Assembly: GCF_900167525.1 (NCBI RefSeq)
Contig: NZ_FUZQ01000005.1
Coordinates: 248,001-312,000, forward strand
Direction of reading: 5' to 3'
Length of the DNA: 64,000 bases
Source of the DNA: Krasilnikoviella flava
Lineage (GTDB): Bacteria; Actinomycetota; Actinomycetes; Actinomycetales; Cellulomonadaceae
Below the pieces are notes generated by a model. The model did no database searches and was not told the DNA's origin. It worked only from the letters and a program-made list of their open reading frames with translations. The translations under genes were made by a program, and so were the position numbers. Shown here one piece after another: positions 33,084 to 43,483 of the stretch; position 1 is the stretch's first letter, and every line of letters begins with the position of its first letter.

Positions 33084-34253
33084 TCAGGCCGTCCCCGGCG
33101 CCCCCGGCAGAAGGCCCGCCAGGTCGTAGCCGACCGGCTCCTCGAGCTGGGCGTACGTGCACGACGACGGCTCGCGGTCGGGCCGCCAGCGCTTGAACTG
33201 CGCCGTGTGCCGGAACCGGGTGCCCTCCATGTGGTCGTACCCGACCTCCAGCACCCGTTCCGCCCGCAGGGGCGTGAACGACAGGTCCTTCCCGGCGCTC
33301 CACCGCGACTGCGCGCCCGGGCGCCGCTCCCCCGCGCCGCCGTCGGCGGCCGCCGGGTCCTGCCAGTCGGCCCACGGGTGCGCGGCGGCGGCGTCGGTGC
33401 CGGGCTCGACGACGAGCGGGGCGAGCTCGGCGTGCAGCGCCGCCCGCCGGGCCGCCGGGAACGACGCGGAGACCCCGACGAACTGGAGACGGCCGGGGTC
33501 GCGACCGGAGGGCCCGTCGCCGTCGTACAGCCCGAGCAGCAGCGAGCCGATCAGCGGTTGCTCGGGCGTCGAGGTCTTGTGCAGGCGGAAGCCGGCGAGG
33601 ACGACGTCGGCCGTCCGGGCGTGCTTGATCTTCAGCAGGGCGCGCTTGTTCGGCTGGTACGGGTCGTCGAGCCGCTTGGCCACCACACCGTCGAGACCAG
33701 CCCCTTCGAAGGTCCGGAACCAGCCGCGCGCGACCGCGGCGTCCTGGGTACGGGGCGTGGCGTGCACCTGCGGCCCGTCGAGGCCGAGCCCGTCGAGCGC
33801 GGCGAGGCGGTCGCGCAGCGGCCGACCGGACAGGTCGTCGTCGCCGAGGGCGAGGACGTCGAAGACGACGAGGCTGGCCGGCGTCTCCGACGCGAGCAGG
33901 CGCACCCGTGACTCGGCGGGGTGGATCCGCTGCCCCAGCGCGTCGAAGTCCAGGTGCGCCGCCGCTCCGTCCGCGCCGTCCCCGGGCCGCGCCACGACGA
34001 TCTCGCCGTCGACCACGCAGCGCTCCGGCAGCGCCGCGCGCACCGCGTCGACCACGTCCGGGAAGTAGCGCTGCATGGGCCGGGCGTTGCGGGAGTCGAT
34101 CCGCACCTCGTCGCCGTCGCGGAACACGAGCGCCCGGAAGCCGTCCCACTTCGGCTCGTACACCCAGGTGGCACCGTCGTCGGGCTGGTCGGGCACGTCC
34201 GGCACCGACTTGGCGAGCATGGGCAGCACCGGCGGCGAGAGCGGCAGCGTCAT
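33084..34253 (-). CDS. ATP-dependent DNA ligase (LigD-type)
   Basis: The 389-residue enzyme has the ligase nucleotidyl-transfer motif YEPKWDGFRALVFRD with Lys about residue 35, VVDGEIVV (motif III), FDVLALG and GLDGVVAKRLD (motif IV), and LLKIKHARTADVVL (motif V). An OB domain follows, ending in the GTRFRHTAQFKRWRPDREPSSC stretch usual in LigD-type ligases. ATG 34253 lies 7 bases after a TAGGTT box. It probably seals ends extended by the nearby polymerase. Confidence 0.9.
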   Translation of the reverse strand: MTLPLSPPVLPMLAKSVPDVPDQPDDGATWVYEPKWDGFRALVFRDGDEVRIDSRNARPMQRYFPDVVDAVRAALPERCVVDGEIVVARPGDGADGAAAHLDFDALGQRIHPAESRVRLLASETPASLVVFDVLALGDDDLSGRPLRDRLAALDGLGLDGPQVHATPRTQDAAVARGWFRTFEGAGLDGVVAKRLDDPYQPNKRALLKIKHARTADVVLAGFRLHKTSTPEQPLIGSLLLGLYDGDGPSGRDPGRLQFVGVSASFPAARRAALHAELAPLVVEPGTDAAAAHPWADWQDPAAADGGAGERRPGAQSRWSAGKDLSFTPLRAERVLEVGYDHMEGTRFRHTAQFKRWRPDREPSSCTYAQLEEPVGYDLAGLLPGAPGTA

Positions 34254-34260
34254 GCTGGCG

Positions 34261-34266
34261 AACCTA
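34261..34266 (-). promoter_or_regulatory. -10 element for the DNA ligase gene, made with a stop codon
   Basis: TAGGTT on the minus strand begins with the TAG stop of the upstream deazaflavin oxidoreductase gene and lies 7 bases before ATG 34253. Confidence 0.5.
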
Positions 34267-34662
34267 CTCCGGGAGGGGGTCGAGCACCTCCGCGCGACGG
34301 GCACGGTCGGCCTCGAGCTGCACCCGGACGGTCACCTTCCCGGCCTCGTCCCGGTGCGCGACACCGTGTCCCTGGCGCTCGTCGCCGTCGAGCTCGACCG
34401 TCAGCGGCGCGCCCTCGCCCAGGAAGTTGCGCCACCAGCTCTTGGCGTCGGGCATACCCACCCCGATGACGACCTCGTCGCCCCGGCGGCGGAACCCGAC
34501 GGGGATCGCGAAGGCGCGGCCCGACCGTCGCCCGGTGTACCGGACGATCGTGAGCGTACGACGAAGCGGGCCGCCCCAGCGGGGCGAGCGGCGCCAGGCG
34601 AGCACCCCCCTGTTGAACCTGGTGACGAAGCGGCGGGCGCGGGGCGAGGCCAGGCTCGGCAT
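34264..34662 (-). CDS. Nitroreductase-family deazaflavin-dependent oxidoreductase (DUF385)
   Basis: The 132-residue protein has the F420-binding-type split barrel: LTIVRYTGRRSGRAFAIPVGFRRRGDEVVIGVGMPDAKSWWRNF with the conserved R(T/S)GR and WWRNL-like motifs. Related proteins (Ddn type) use reduced F420 to reduce quinones or nitro compounds. GGGAG lies 8 bases before the ATG. The stop is part of the ligase promoter. Physiological substrate unknown. Confidence 0.8.
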   Translation of the reverse strand: MPSLASPRARRFVTRFNRGVLAWRRSPRWGGPLRRTLTIVRYTGRRSGRAFAIPVGFRRRGDEVVIGVGMPDAKSWWRNFLGEGAPLTVELDGDERQGHGVAHRDEAGKVTVRVQLEADRARRAEVLDPLPE

Positions 34663-34747
34663 GCGATTTTCTCCCTGAGGTGCGGCGTGGACGCCGGACT
34701 GCGGCGCGTCACGCTCACGCCGGTTCCCCGCGGGTTGGTAGCGGCGC

Positions 34748-37099
34748 TCAGGCGCCCGCCGACTCCTGGTGCACGTCGGCGGCCTTCGTCCCCGTGATGC
34801 GGTAGACGTCGAAGACGCCGTCCACCTTGCGCACCGCCGTGAGCACCTGCTGCAGGTGCCCGGGCTCCGCCATCTCGAAGACGAACTTCGACAGGGCGAT
34901 CCGGTCGGACGACGTCGAGACGGACGCCGACAGGATGTTGACGTGGTAATCCGACAGCACCTTCGTGACGTCGGAGAGCAGGCGCGAGCGGTCGAGCGCC
35001 TCGACCTGGATCTGCACCAGGAACATCGTGTTGGCGCCGGTCGTCCAGCCGACGTCCACCATGCGCTCGGGCTGGGCCTTGCTCAGCTGCTCGGCGTTCG
35101 CGCAGTCGGCGCGGTGCACGCTCACTCCCGCCCCACGGGTGACGAACCCGACGATGGAGTCGCCGGGCACCGGGGTACAGCACTTGGCGAGCTTGACCCA
35201 GATGTCCTCGACGCCCTTGACCACGACGCCCGGGTCGCCCGTGCGGGTGCGGCGTGAGGGCCGGCCGGGGCTGGCGACCTCAGCGGCGTCCTCCTCGGTA
35301 CCTTCCTCCCCGCCCAGGGACTTGACCAGCATGTCGACGACGTGCGGCGCAGACACGTGGCCCTCACCCACCGCGGCGTACAGCGCCGAGACGTCGGCGT
35401 AGCGCATGTCGTTCGCCAGGCCGACCAGCGCCTCGTGGCTGAGCAGGCGCTGGATCGGCAGGTTCTGCTTGCGCATCGCCTTGGTGATGGCGTCCTTGCC
35501 CTGCTCGATCGCCTCCTCGCGGCGCTCCTTGGTGAACCACTGGCGGATCTTGTTCCGGGCGCGCGGCGACTTCACGAACGCGAGCCAGTCGCGCGACGGG
35601 CCCGCCGACTCCGCCTTCGACGTGAGGATGTCGACCGTGTCGCCGTTCTGCAGCGTCGAGTCCAGCGGCACGAGCCGCCCGTTGACGCGTGCGCCCATCG
35701 TGCGGTGCCCGACCTCGGTGTGCACGGAGTACGCGAAGTCGACCGGCGTCGCGTCGGCGGGCAGCGCCATCACCTCGCCCTTCGGGGTGAAGACGTAGAC
35801 CTCCGCGCCGCCGATCTCGTAGCGCAGCGAGTCGAGGAACTCGCTCGGGTCGGCGGTCTCGCGCTGCCAGTCCACGAGCTGACGCAGCCACGCCATGTCG
35901 TTGGCCCGCGGGTCGTCCGTCGTGGTCTTCCCGGCGGGCGCCATCTGCTTGTACTTCCAGTGCGCGGCGACGCCGTACTCGGCGCGGCGGTGCATGTCGT
36001 GGGTGCGGATCTGGATCTCGACGGGCTTGCCGCCCGGACCCACGACCGTCGTGTGCAGCGACTGGTACATGTTGAACTTCGGCATCGCGATGTAGTCCTT
36101 GAACCGGCCCGGGACCGGGTTCCAGCGCGCGTGGAGCGCGCCGAGCACCGCGTAGCAGTCCCGCACCGTGTCCACGAGGACGCGCGTGCCGACGAGGTCG
36201 TAGATCTCCGCGAAGTCGTGGCCGCGCACGATCATCTTCTGGTAGATCGAGTAGTAGTGCTTGGGGCGGCCCGTGACCGTCGCCTTGATCTTGGCGCTGC
36301 GCAGGTCGGCGGAGATCTGCTCGCGCACCACCGACAGGTACTCCTCGCGGGCCGGGGCGCGCTCGGCCACGAGGTGCACGATCTCGTCGTACACCTTCGG
36401 GTACAGGGTCTGGAAGGACAGGTCCTCCAGCTCCCACTTGATCGTGTTCATGCCCAGCCGGTGCGCCAGCGGGGCGTAGATCTCCAGCGTCTCGCGCGCC
36501 TTGCGCTGCGCCGAGTTCCCCGACACGTACTTCCAGGTGCGGGCGTTGTGCAGCCGGTCCGCGAGCTTGATGACGAGCACCCGGATGTCCTTGGCCATCG
36601 CGACGACCATCTTGCGCACGGTCTCGGCCTGGGCGGCGTCGCCGTACGTCACCTTGTCCAGCTTGGTGACGCCGTCGACGAGCATGGCGATCTCCTCGCC
36701 GTACTCGCGGGTCAGCTCGTCGAGCCCGTAGTCGGTGTCCTCGACGGTGTCGTGCAGCAGCGCCGCCGCCAGCGTCGCGCCGTCGAAGCCCAGCTCCGCG
36801 AGGATGGTCGCCACGGCGACCGGGTGCGTGATGTACGGGTCGCCGGACTTGCGCTCCTGGCCCCGGTGACACCGCTCCGCGGTCGCGTACGCGCGCTCGA
36901 GCACGGACAGGTCGGACTTCGGGTGGTTGGTGCGGACGGCCTGCAGCACCGGCTCCAGGGCGGGCGTCGTGGGCGGGGCGCCCCGCACCCCCAGCCGGAC
37001 CAGCCGGTTGCGCACGCGGAGGCCGGAGCCGCCGCCCCGTCCCGACGCCGCGGGCCCCGGTGTCGCGTCGGCGCGCGCGACCTTGGTCTCGTCGCTCAT
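34748..37099 (-). CDS. relA: Bifunctional (p)ppGpp synthetase/hydrolase RelA/SpoT
   Basis: The 783-residue Rel protein has an HD hydrolase domain ([14 protein letters not shown], about residue 115), the synthetase domain ([55 protein letters not shown]), a TGS domain ([28 protein letters not shown]) and a C-terminal ACT domain. Both catalytic domains look complete, so it should make and degrade the stringent alarmone. AAGGAGG lies 6 bases before the ATG. It follows apt in the secDF-apt-relA order. Confidence 0.96.
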   Translation of the reverse strand: MSDETKVARADATPGPAASGRGGGSGLRVRNRLVRLGVRGAPPTTPALEPVLQAVRTNHPKSDLSVLERAYATAERCHRGQERKSGDPYITHPVAVATILAELGFDGATLAAALLHDTVEDTDYGLDELTREYGEEIAMLVDGVTKLDKVTYGDAAQAETVRKMVVAMAKDIRVLVIKLADRLHNARTWKYVSGNSAQRKARETLEIYAPLAHRLGMNTIKWELEDLSFQTLYPKVYDEIVHLVAERAPAREEYLSVVREQISADLRSAKIKATVTGRPKHYYSIYQKMIVRGHDFAEIYDLVGTRVLVDTVRDCYAVLGALHARWNPVPGRFKDYIAMPKFNMYQSLHTTVVGPGGKPVEIQIRTHDMHRRAEYGVAAHWKYKQMAPAGKTTTDDPRANDMAWLRQLVDWQRETADPSEFLDSLRYEIGGAEVYVFTPKGEVMALPADATPVDFAYSVHTEVGHRTMGARVNGRLVPLDSTLQNGDTVDILTSKAESAGPSRDWLAFVKSPRARNKIRQWFTKERREEAIEQGKDAITKAMRKQNLPIQRLLSHEALVGLANDMRYADVSALYAAVGEGHVSAPHVVDMLVKSLGGEEGTEEDAAEVASPGRPSRRTRTGDPGVVVKGVEDIWVKLAKCCTPVPGDSIVGFVTRGAGVSVHRADCANAEQLSKAQPERMVDVGWTTGANTMFLVQIQVEALDRSRLLSDVTKVLSDYHVNILSASVSTSSDRIALSKFVFEMAEPGHLQQVLTAVRKVDGVFDVYRITGTKAADVHQESAGA

Positions 37100-37152
37100 C
37101 TGCGCCTCCTTCCGCATCCACCGCGGGGTCGCCGTCGGCCGGGACGGCAAGT

Positions 37153-37752
37153 CTACGACTCCACGCGGAGCAGAGCCTCGACCGCCCGGCCGGTCAGCCT
37201 GTCGCGTCCGCCCAGGCCGGCGAGCTCGAGCAGGAACGCCAGGGCGACCACCTGGCCGCCCGACCGCTCCACCAGCTCGGCCGCCGCCCGCGCCGTGCCG
37301 CCGGTCGCGAGCACGTCGTCGACCAGAAGAACACGCGCGCCCGCCTCGAGTGTTCCCGTGCGCAGCTCGATCGCAGCGGAGCCGTACTCGAGGTCGTAGG
37401 ACACCCGCTCCACCGGGGGCGGCAGCTTGCCCGCCTTGCGCAGCGGCAGGAAGCCGACGCCGAGGCGGGTCGCCAGCGGCGCGCCCAGCAGGAAGCCGCG
37501 CGCCTCCATGCCCGCGACGACGTCCACGCCGCCGTCCGCGTCCACCAGCCCGGCGAACGCCTCTACGACGTCCCCCAGGGCCGGCCCGTCCGCCAGCAGC
37601 GGGGTGATGTCGCGGAAGACGACGGGCGGGTGCGGGTAGTCCGGCACGTCCCGGATCAGCGCGCGGATCTCCGCCGCGCGCTCGGCGCCGAGCCCCCGCA
37701 GCCCGTCGACGACGATGTCGTCCGCCGGCTCCAGGCCGGTCCTCTCGTCCAT
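37153..37752 (-). CDS. apt: Adenine phosphoribosyltransferase
   Basis: The 199-residue enzyme salvages adenine to AMP with PRPP. Signatures are [18 protein letters not shown] (hood region), [14 protein letters not shown] and the PRPP loop [20 protein letters not shown] 37752 is used; the GTG nine bases upstream is also in frame. It lies 16 bases after secF. Confidence 0.94.
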   Translation of the reverse strand: MDERTGLEPADDIVVDGLRGLGAERAAEIRALIRDVPDYPHPPVVFRDITPLLADGPALGDVVEAFAGLVDADGGVDVVAGMEARGFLLGAPLATRLGVGFLPLRKAGKLPPPVERVSYDLEYGSAAIELRTGTLEAGARVLLVDDVLATGGTARAAAELVERSGGQVVALAFLLELAGLGGRDRLTGRAVEALLRVES

Positions 37753-37768
37753 CGTGACCACCCCCGGC

Positions 37769-38863
37769 TCAGCCGCGCTTGCGGCGCGGCTGGGCACGGT
37801 TGCCCTGGTGCTGGCCCGGGATCAGCTGGGCGGAGCCCGTCGTGTACGCGGCGACCTCGGCCTCGTGTCCGCCCTCGGCGACCAGGCCCGCCCGCTCCTC
37901 GAGGACCGCCTTCGTGTGCGCGCCGATCCGCGGCTCCCGCTCGCGCAGGGAGACGTCGAGCGGCGTCGCCAGGAAGAGCGACGAGGCCGCCCCGACGGCG
38001 ATACCGACGAACAGCGACAGCGACAGGTCCCGCAGCGTGCCCGCGCCCAGCAGGAACGCACCCACGAAGAGGATGCTCGCCACGGGGAGCAGCGCCACGA
38101 CCGAGGTGTTGATCGACCGCACCAGGGTCTGGTTCACCGCGAGGTTGGCGCGCTCGGCGTAGGTGCTGCGCGTCTGCGTGAGCACGTCCGCCGTGTTCTC
38201 GCGCACCTTGTCGAACACGACCATCTTGTCGTACAGCGAGAAGCCGAGGATGGTCAGGAAGCCGATGATCGTGGAGGGCGTGACCTCCCAGCCGATCGCC
38301 GCGTACACGCCGGCCGAGATCAGCAGGTCGGCGAGCATCGCGACGATCGCCGCGACGGACATCCGCCAGGCACGGAAGTACACGGCCATGAACAGCGCAG
38401 CGGCCACGATGAACACTACGGTGCCCCACAGTGCCCGCATCGAGACGCCGGCACCCCACGTCGGTCCGACGAACGACGTCGTCACCGCGGACTCGTCCAC
38501 GTCGTACGCACCGGCAAGACCGGTGACGATCTCGGCCTCCTGCGCCTCGGACACCTCCTCGGTCTGCACGCGCACCGACGAGCCGCCCACGATCGCCACG
38601 CGGGGCTCCTCGTCCGGGAGCACCTCGTGCACGACGTCGATGGCCACCTGCTGCTCGGTCGAGGTCACGTTGTTGACCGTGAACTCCGTGCCGCCACGGA
38701 AGTCGATGCCGAGGGTGAGTCCCTTGATCAGGATCACGGCGATCGAGGCGATCGCGAGGATGCCCACGACCGTGAACCAGCGCCGACGGCGCTGCACGAT
38801 CGGGTACGACCGGCGGCCCGTGTACAGGTCGTTGCCCCACTGGGCGAAATGCATGCCGGCCAT
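37769..38863 (-). CDS. secF: Protein translocase subunit SecF
   Basis: The 364-residue membrane protein has six membrane segments. After the first comes GIDFRGGTEFTV, the SecF signature, and later GFSLYDKMVVFDKVREN, the conserved cytoplasmic/TM4 motif. With SecD it uses the proton gradient to help finish protein export. The C-terminal 60 residues are hydrophilic. Its ATG overlaps the secD stop by one base. Confidence 0.95.
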   Translation of the reverse strand: MAGMHFAQWGNDLYTGRRSYPIVQRRRRWFTVVGILAIASIAVILIKGLTLGIDFRGGTEFTVNNVTSTEQQVAIDVVHEVLPDEEPRVAIVGGSSVRVQTEEVSEAQEAEIVTGLAGAYDVDESAVTTSFVGPTWGAGVSMRALWGTVVFIVAAALFMAVYFRAWRMSVAAIVAMLADLLISAGVYAAIGWEVTPSTIIGFLTILGFSLYDKMVVFDKVRENTADVLTQTRSTYAERANLAVNQTLVRSINTSVVALLPVASILFVGAFLLGAGTLRDLSLSLFVGIAVGAASSLFLATPLDVSLREREPRIGAHTKAVLEERAGLVAEGGHEAEVAAYTTGSAQLIPGQHQGNRAQPRRKRG

Positions 38864-40968
38864 CAGCGGCTCTCCTCGTTCTCACCGGTCGCCGAGGGCG
38901 ACGTCCCGTCGTCCGGCCCCACGTCGGGTCCTGTGTCCGGCTGCTCGGTGGCCGCTGCCCGGCGCTCGGCCGCGCGACGCTCGGCGATTGTGAGCCGGCG
39001 CCCGGAGGCGTCGGTCACGGGGGCTGCGGGCGCCGACCGCGCACCGCTGTGCACCGGCTCCGCGGCCTCGCGGCCGCTCGGGGCATCCGCCTCGACCGGC
39101 GCTGGGGCCTGCTCGGCGACGCCGCCCCCGCTCGCGGAGCCGGCCAGGGCGGGCTCCGGCGTCCGCACCCGCCCGGCGCCCACGTACCGCGGTCCGGAGC
39201 CCGCGCGCAGCCGCTCGGGCGACAGGCCCGACCAGAGGTGGCCGTCGCGGAAGAACGGGATCTTGGTGATGACCTCCATCATCGGGTGCGTGAACCAGAA
39301 CACGACCGCAACGTCGATGATCGTCGTCAGGCCCAGCGTGAACGCGAAGCCCTGCACGCCGCCGACGGCGAGGAAGTACAGGATGACGGCGGAGATCAGG
39401 TTGACGGCCTTGGCCGCCAGCACGGTGCGCCGCGCGCGGGCCCAGCCACGCTCGACGGCGTAGGCCAGAGTTCTCCCGTCGCGCAGCTCGTCACGGATGC
39501 GTTCGAAGTACACGATGAACGAGTCCGCGGTGAAGCCGATCGCGACGATCAGGCCGGCGACGCCCGCGAGCGAGAGCCGGTAGCCCATCCCCCAGGAGAG
39601 CAGGGCGATCGACACGTAGGTGATCACCCCGGCGACCACGAGCGACGCGACGGTCAGCAGGCCCAGCGTGCGGTACTGCATGAGGGAGTACACGACGACC
39701 AGTGCCAGGCCGATGAGGCCGGCGATCATGCCGTTGCGCAGCTGCTCGGAGCCGAGGGTCGCGGAGATGACCTCCTGGCTCTCCACCGTGTACTGCACCG
39801 GCAGCGCGCCGAAGCTCAGCTGGTTGGCCAGCGTGGCCGCGGTGTCGCGGGTGAACGAGCCGGAGATCGTCGCCTGCCCGTTGGAGATGATGACGCCCGG
39901 GTCCAGGGACGGCGCCGAGACGACCAGGCCGTCGAGGACGATGGCGAACTGGTTGCGCGGGGGCTCGAGACCCTGCAGACGGGTCGTGGTCTCGCGGAAC
40001 TCCTTCGTACCCACGGCGTCGAAGTTGAGGAAGACGCCCCAGTCGTTGGTGGTGGTGCCGTTCGCCCCCGGGACGAGGCCGGAGCTGGCCGAGGAGATGT
40101 GGACCCCGTCCACCTCCATCGGGCCGAGGATGTACTTCATCCCGTCGCCCTCGCCGCAGGTGACCAGCGGCTTGTCCGGGTCGTCCCCGCCGCCGCCCTT
40201 GAGGTTGGCGGGGTCGGTGCAGTCGAGCTGCTCGAACTGCTGCTGGATCTCCGGCGTGATCTGCGCCAGGTCGCTCGGGTCCGAGGCCGCGGCGGCGTCG
40301 TCTTCCGGCGTCGCCGACGGGGACGGGGCGGCGCCGTCGCCGGACGTCGCCGTCGCGGTCGGCGTCGCCGACGGGTCGGTGTCCGTGTCGACGGACAGCG
40401 GAGCACCGGCGCTCTTGCCGCTCGGGCTGGTGTCGGCCTCGTCGGCCTTCTCGCCGTCGCCCGCGGCGTCGTCGGCAGGTGCGTCGTCGGCCGCGTCACC
40501 GGCGTCGGTGCTCGGCGAGGCGGACGGCTCGGGCGTCGGCGTCCCGGCGGCGTACGTCAGCACCGGGCGGAAGCGCATCTGGGCGGGCTGCGAGATGAGG
40601 TCGATGGTCTCCTGCGACACCTCACCGGGGATCCCGACGACGATGTTCTGGGAGCCCTGGGCGGTGATCTCCGCCTCGGAGACGCCCGAGGAGTCGATGC
40701 GCTGCCGGATGACGTTGATCGACTCGTCGATCGTCTCCGACGTGACCTGGGACCCGTCGGTGGTGTCCGCCTTCAGGATCAGCTGCGTGCCGCCCTGCAG
40801 GTCGAGCGCCAGGCCCGGTGCCCAGCTCGCGCCGTCCGGGTTGGTCTCCGACTTGGCGTCGGTGAAGACGCCGATGCCGAGGGCGAGGAACGGCAGGACG
40901 ATCGTCAGGATCGTGAAGACCACGAGGGTGCGTACCGGACGCGACCGCTTCGTGCGTGAGTTCGCCAA
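38863..40968 (-). CDS. secD: Protein translocase subunit SecD
   Basis: The 701-residue protein is longer than usual. It has TM1 at residues about 14-35, then GLALDLQGGTQLILKAD, the P1 domain, and five more membrane segments, with GFTADSFIVYFERIRDELRDG as the SecD/SecF motif. About 95 residues inside P1 (about 140-235) are acidic, Thr/Ser/Ala/Pro-rich low complexity, and a 110-residue tail follows the last membrane segment. The start codon appears to be TTG (40966-40968), with GGAAGAG upstream. Confidence 0.94.
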   Translation of the reverse strand: MANSRTKRSRPVRTLVVFTILTIVLPFLALGIGVFTDAKSETNPDGASWAPGLALDLQGGTQLILKADTTDGSQVTSETIDESINVIRQRIDSSGVSEAEITAQGSQNIVVGIPGEVSQETIDLISQPAQMRFRPVLTYAAGTPTPEPSASPSTDAGDAADDAPADDAAGDGEKADEADTSPSGKSAGAPLSVDTDTDPSATPTATATSGDGAAPSPSATPEDDAAAASDPSDLAQITPEIQQQFEQLDCTDPANLKGGGGDDPDKPLVTCGEGDGMKYILGPMEVDGVHISSASSGLVPGANGTTTNDWGVFLNFDAVGTKEFRETTTRLQGLEPPRNQFAIVLDGLVVSAPSLDPGVIISNGQATISGSFTRDTAATLANQLSFGALPVQYTVESQEVISATLGSEQLRNGMIAGLIGLALVVVYSLMQYRTLGLLTVASLVVAGVITYVSIALLSWGMGYRLSLAGVAGLIVAIGFTADSFIVYFERIRDELRDGRTLAYAVERGWARARRTVLAAKAVNLISAVILYFLAVGGVQGFAFTLGLTTIIDVAVVFWFTHPMMEVITKIPFFRDGHLWSGLSPERLRAGSGPRYVGAGRVRTPEPALAGSASGGGVAEQAPAPVEADAPSGREAAEPVHSGARSAPAAPVTDASGRRLTIAERRAAERRAAATEQPDTGPDVGPDDGTSPSATGENEESR

Positions 40969-41016
40969 CTTCTGTCTCTTCCCGTCTGCGCGTCGTCGGA
41001 GTGCCGACGCGTGATG

Positions 41017-41045
41017 GCGCCGGCCGGGATCACCCCGACCGGCGC
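41017..41045 (-). promoter_or_regulatory. Hairpin between yajC and secD
   Basis: GCGCCGG/CCGGCGC and inner CGGG/CCCG arms form a strong stem in the 125-base gap. It may attenuate or process the yajC-secDF message; no T-run follows. Confidence 0.4.
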
Positions 41046-41093
41046 GGTGTCAGTCGAGCGGGCGAGGCCGCCCGCCGTCCCCTGTCACTGCTG

Positions 41094-41537
41094 TCACTTG
41101 GTGGCGCTGCCTGCCTCGCCCTCGTCACGACGCTGCTGGTCCCGGTACTCCCGCTGTGCGGTGTCCAGGCTCGACAGGTCGTCGGGGACGTCGACGTGAG
41201 CGTCGCCGGAGGTGATCGTACCGGTCTCGGCGGAGTCGGTTGTGACGTCGGTCTCGTCGGTCGCGAGGGCGGCCTCGTCGGCCGGCGTGTCGATGCGCTT
41301 GGCGATGGCCGCGCGCAGCCAGCGGGTCTGCGATCCGGGGGTCGACTCGATGGTGACGGTGTCGTTCGCCTCGTCGACCTCCACGACCGTGCCGAACAGG
41401 CCCGAACCGGTCATGACCTCCTGGCCCGGCTCGAGCTGCGACCGGAACTCGGCCTGCTGCTTCTGCTGCTTGCGCGTCCGCTGGCTCATGAAGAACATGA
41501 GGCCGGCGAGGACCACGAAGAGGATGATGAGTTCCAC
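41094..41537 (-). CDS. yajC: Preprotein translocase subunit YajC
   Basis: The 147-residue protein has an N-terminal membrane helix (LIILFVVLAGLMFFM), RTRKQQKQQAEFRSQLEPGQEVMTGSGLFGTV and the downstream beta region. It accompanies SecDF. GTG 41537 was chosen for the membrane start and the AAGGA 8 bases before it. The acidic C-terminal 50 residues exceed the usual domain. Confidence 0.92.
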   Translation of the reverse strand: MELIILFVVLAGLMFFMSQRTRKQQKQQAEFRSQLEPGQEVMTGSGLFGTVVEVDEANDTVTIESTPGSQTRWLRAAIAKRIDTPADEAALATDETDVTTDSAETGTITSGDAHVDVPDDLSSLDTAQREYRDQQRRDEGEAGSATK

Positions 41538-41715
41538 GGAGCGTCCTTGTCTGTCGCTGTCCGGCGGTCGTTGACGACGGCCGGGGTCGGGCACGCCGGT
41601 CGGCGCACCGCGCACAGGCGATGCCTGTCGGCGAACCTGTGCGTACGGGCCCCAACGAGCACGGCACCCGTCGAGTTCCGCACTCGGGCCGTCGACGGCC
41701 CGAGGTGATCCCAGT

Positions 41716-42810
41716 CTACTGGGGTGTGCCCGCGTCGCCGTCGGCCCCGTCGAAAAGGGTCCCGCCGAGCGGCGCGCCCCACGCCCCGGGCGGCGGTTCC
41801 AGGCCCAGGTGCTCCCACGCCGCCTGCGTCGCGACGCGGCCGCGCGGCGTGCGGCCCAGCAGGCCTTCGCGGACGAGGTACGGCTCGGCGACGGTCTCGA
41901 CCGTGTCCGGCTCCTCCCCCACGGTCATCGCCAGGGTGCTCAGACCCACCGGCCCGCCACCGAACCGTCGGCACACCGCCGCCAGCACGGCCCGGTCCAG
42001 GCGGTCGAGCCCGATCGGGTCGACCTCGTAGACCTCCAGCGCGGCGCGTGCGGCCTTCAGGTCGAGCCGGCCGTCCCCGCGCACCTGCGCCCAGTCGCGC
42101 ACGCGGCGCAGCAGGCGGTTCGCGATGCGCGGGGTGCCCCGGGAGCGCCCGGCGATCTCGTGGGCTGCGGCGTGCTGGATGTCCACGCCCATCAGGCCGG
42201 CCGAGCGCGTGATGACCCGCTCCAGCTCGGCGGCGTCGTAGAAGTCGAGGTGCCCGGTGAAGCCGAAGCGGTCGCGCAGCGGCGCGGGCAGCAGCCCGGA
42301 CCGCGTCGTCGCCCCCACCACCGTGAACGGCGGCAGCGCCAGCGGGATCGCGCTGGCGCCGGCACCCTTGCCGACCACGACGTCGACCCGGAAGTCCTCC
42401 ATCGCCACGTACAGCAGCTCCTCCGCCGGCCGGGCCAGGCGGTGGATCTCGTCGATGAACAGCACCTCGCCCTCCTCGAGGGAAGACAGGACGGCCGCCA
42501 GGTCGCCCGCGTGCTGGATCGCCGGGCCGCTGGTGACGCGCAGCGACGTGCCGAGCTCCGCGGCGATGATCATCGCGAGCGTCGTCTTGCCGAGCCCCGG
42601 AGGCCCGGACAGCAGCACGTGGTCGGGGGACGCGTCGCGGGCGAGCGCCGCCTGCAGCACCAGCGAGAGCTGGTCGCGCACCACGCGCTGGCCCACGAAC
42701 TCGTCGAGCTTCTTGGGCCGCAGCGCCGCCTCGGCCGCGCGCTCGACGTCGTCGGCGGACGACGTCACGAGCCGCTCGCCGCCGTATTCCGGCTCCACCG
42801 GCTCAGCCAC
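41716..42810 (-). CDS. ruvB: Holliday junction branch migration ATPase RuvB
   Basis: The 364-residue AAA+ motor has [14 protein letters not shown], Walker [14 protein letters not shown], Walker [10 protein letters not shown], sensor GATTRSGLL, the arginine finger region [14 protein letters not shown] and the C-terminal winged helix [12 protein letters not shown] start overlaps ruvA by 8 bases. With RuvA it drives branch migration during recombinational repair. Confidence 0.97.
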   Translation of the reverse strand: MAEPVEPEYGGERLVTSSADDVERAAEAALRPKKLDEFVGQRVVRDQLSLVLQAALARDASPDHVLLSGPPGLGKTTLAMIIAAELGTSLRVTSGPAIQHAGDLAAVLSSLEEGEVLFIDEIHRLARPAEELLYVAMEDFRVDVVVGKGAGASAIPLALPPFTVVGATTRSGLLPAPLRDRFGFTGHLDFYDAAELERVITRSAGLMGVDIQHAAAHEIAGRSRGTPRIANRLLRRVRDWAQVRGDGRLDLKAARAALEVYEVDPIGLDRLDRAVLAAVCRRFGGGPVGLSTLAMTVGEEPDTVETVAEPYLVREGLLGRTPRGRVATQAAWEHLGLEPPPGAWGAPLGGTLFDGADGDAGTPQ

Positions 42811-43432
42811 GGCGGCCGCCGAGCGATCGCAGGGCCGCCCGCAACGTCGCTGCCACGTCGATCGCCCCGTCGCCGTCGCTCCGGTCCGCGAGCACCTGCT
42901 CGACCGTGTCCTGCGCGACCTTCGTCGCCCAGCCCAGTCCCACGAGCGCCTCGACCACCTGGTCGCGCGCGGGGTCGCCGCCGTGCGTGGGCGCGACGTC
43001 GGGCACGGCGTCGTCGGCGCCCGCGACCCCGGGGGCGCCCAGCTTCCCGCTGAGCTCGAGCACCAGGCGCTGCGCGCTCTTGGGGCCGACGCCGGGGATG
43101 CGGCGCAGCGCGGCGAGGTCCTCGGCCGCGACGGCGCGGCGCAGCGCGTCGGGGGTCAGCACGGCGAGCATGGCCAAGGCGATACGGGGGCCGACGCCCG
43201 AGACCGACTGCGCGGTCTCGAAGACCTCCCGCTCGTCGGCCTCCGCGAACCCGAACACCGTCATCGAGTCCTCGCGGACGACGAGCGTGGTGTGCAGCTG
43301 CGCCCGCTCCCCCACCCGCAGCCCCGCGAGGGTGCCGGGGGTCGCGTGGACGAGGTAGCCGACCCCGCCGACGTCGAGCACGGCCCGCTCCAGCGTCACA
43401 TGCGTGACCGTGCCGGTCAGAGAGGCGATCAC
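42803..43432 (-). CDS. ruvA: Holliday junction branch migration protein RuvA
   Basis: The 209-residue protein has the N-terminal OB fold ([29 protein letters not shown]), the tandem helix-hairpin-helix region ([31 protein letters not shown]) and the C-terminal domain that binds RuvB. AAAGGA precedes the GTG. The 129 bases upstream contain a near-perfect LexA box, so ruvAB can be induced apart from ruvC. Confidence 0.95.
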   Translation of the reverse strand: MIASLTGTVTHVTLERAVLDVGGVGYLVHATPGTLAGLRVGERAQLHTTLVVREDSMTVFGFAEADEREVFETAQSVSGVGPRIALAMLAVLTPDALRRAVAAEDLAALRRIPGVGPKSAQRLVLELSGKLGAPGVAGADDAVPDVAPTHGGDPARDQVVEALVGLGWATKVAQDTVEQVLADRSDGDGAIDVAATLRAALRSLGGRRG

Positions 43433-43461
43433 CGTCGTCCTTTCGTCGGGCGGGCCTTCGG

Positions 43462-43477
43462 TCGAACACCCGTACGA
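43462..43477 (-). promoter_or_regulatory. LexA (SOS) box of ruvA
   Basis: TCGAACACCCGTACGA differs from TCGAAC-N4-GTTCGA at one position only. It lies 30 bases before the ruvA start and just downstream of a TACAGT -10 (43484-43489), so bound LexA would sit on the transcription start. Confidence 0.7.
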
Positions 43478-43483
43478 GGCGTC

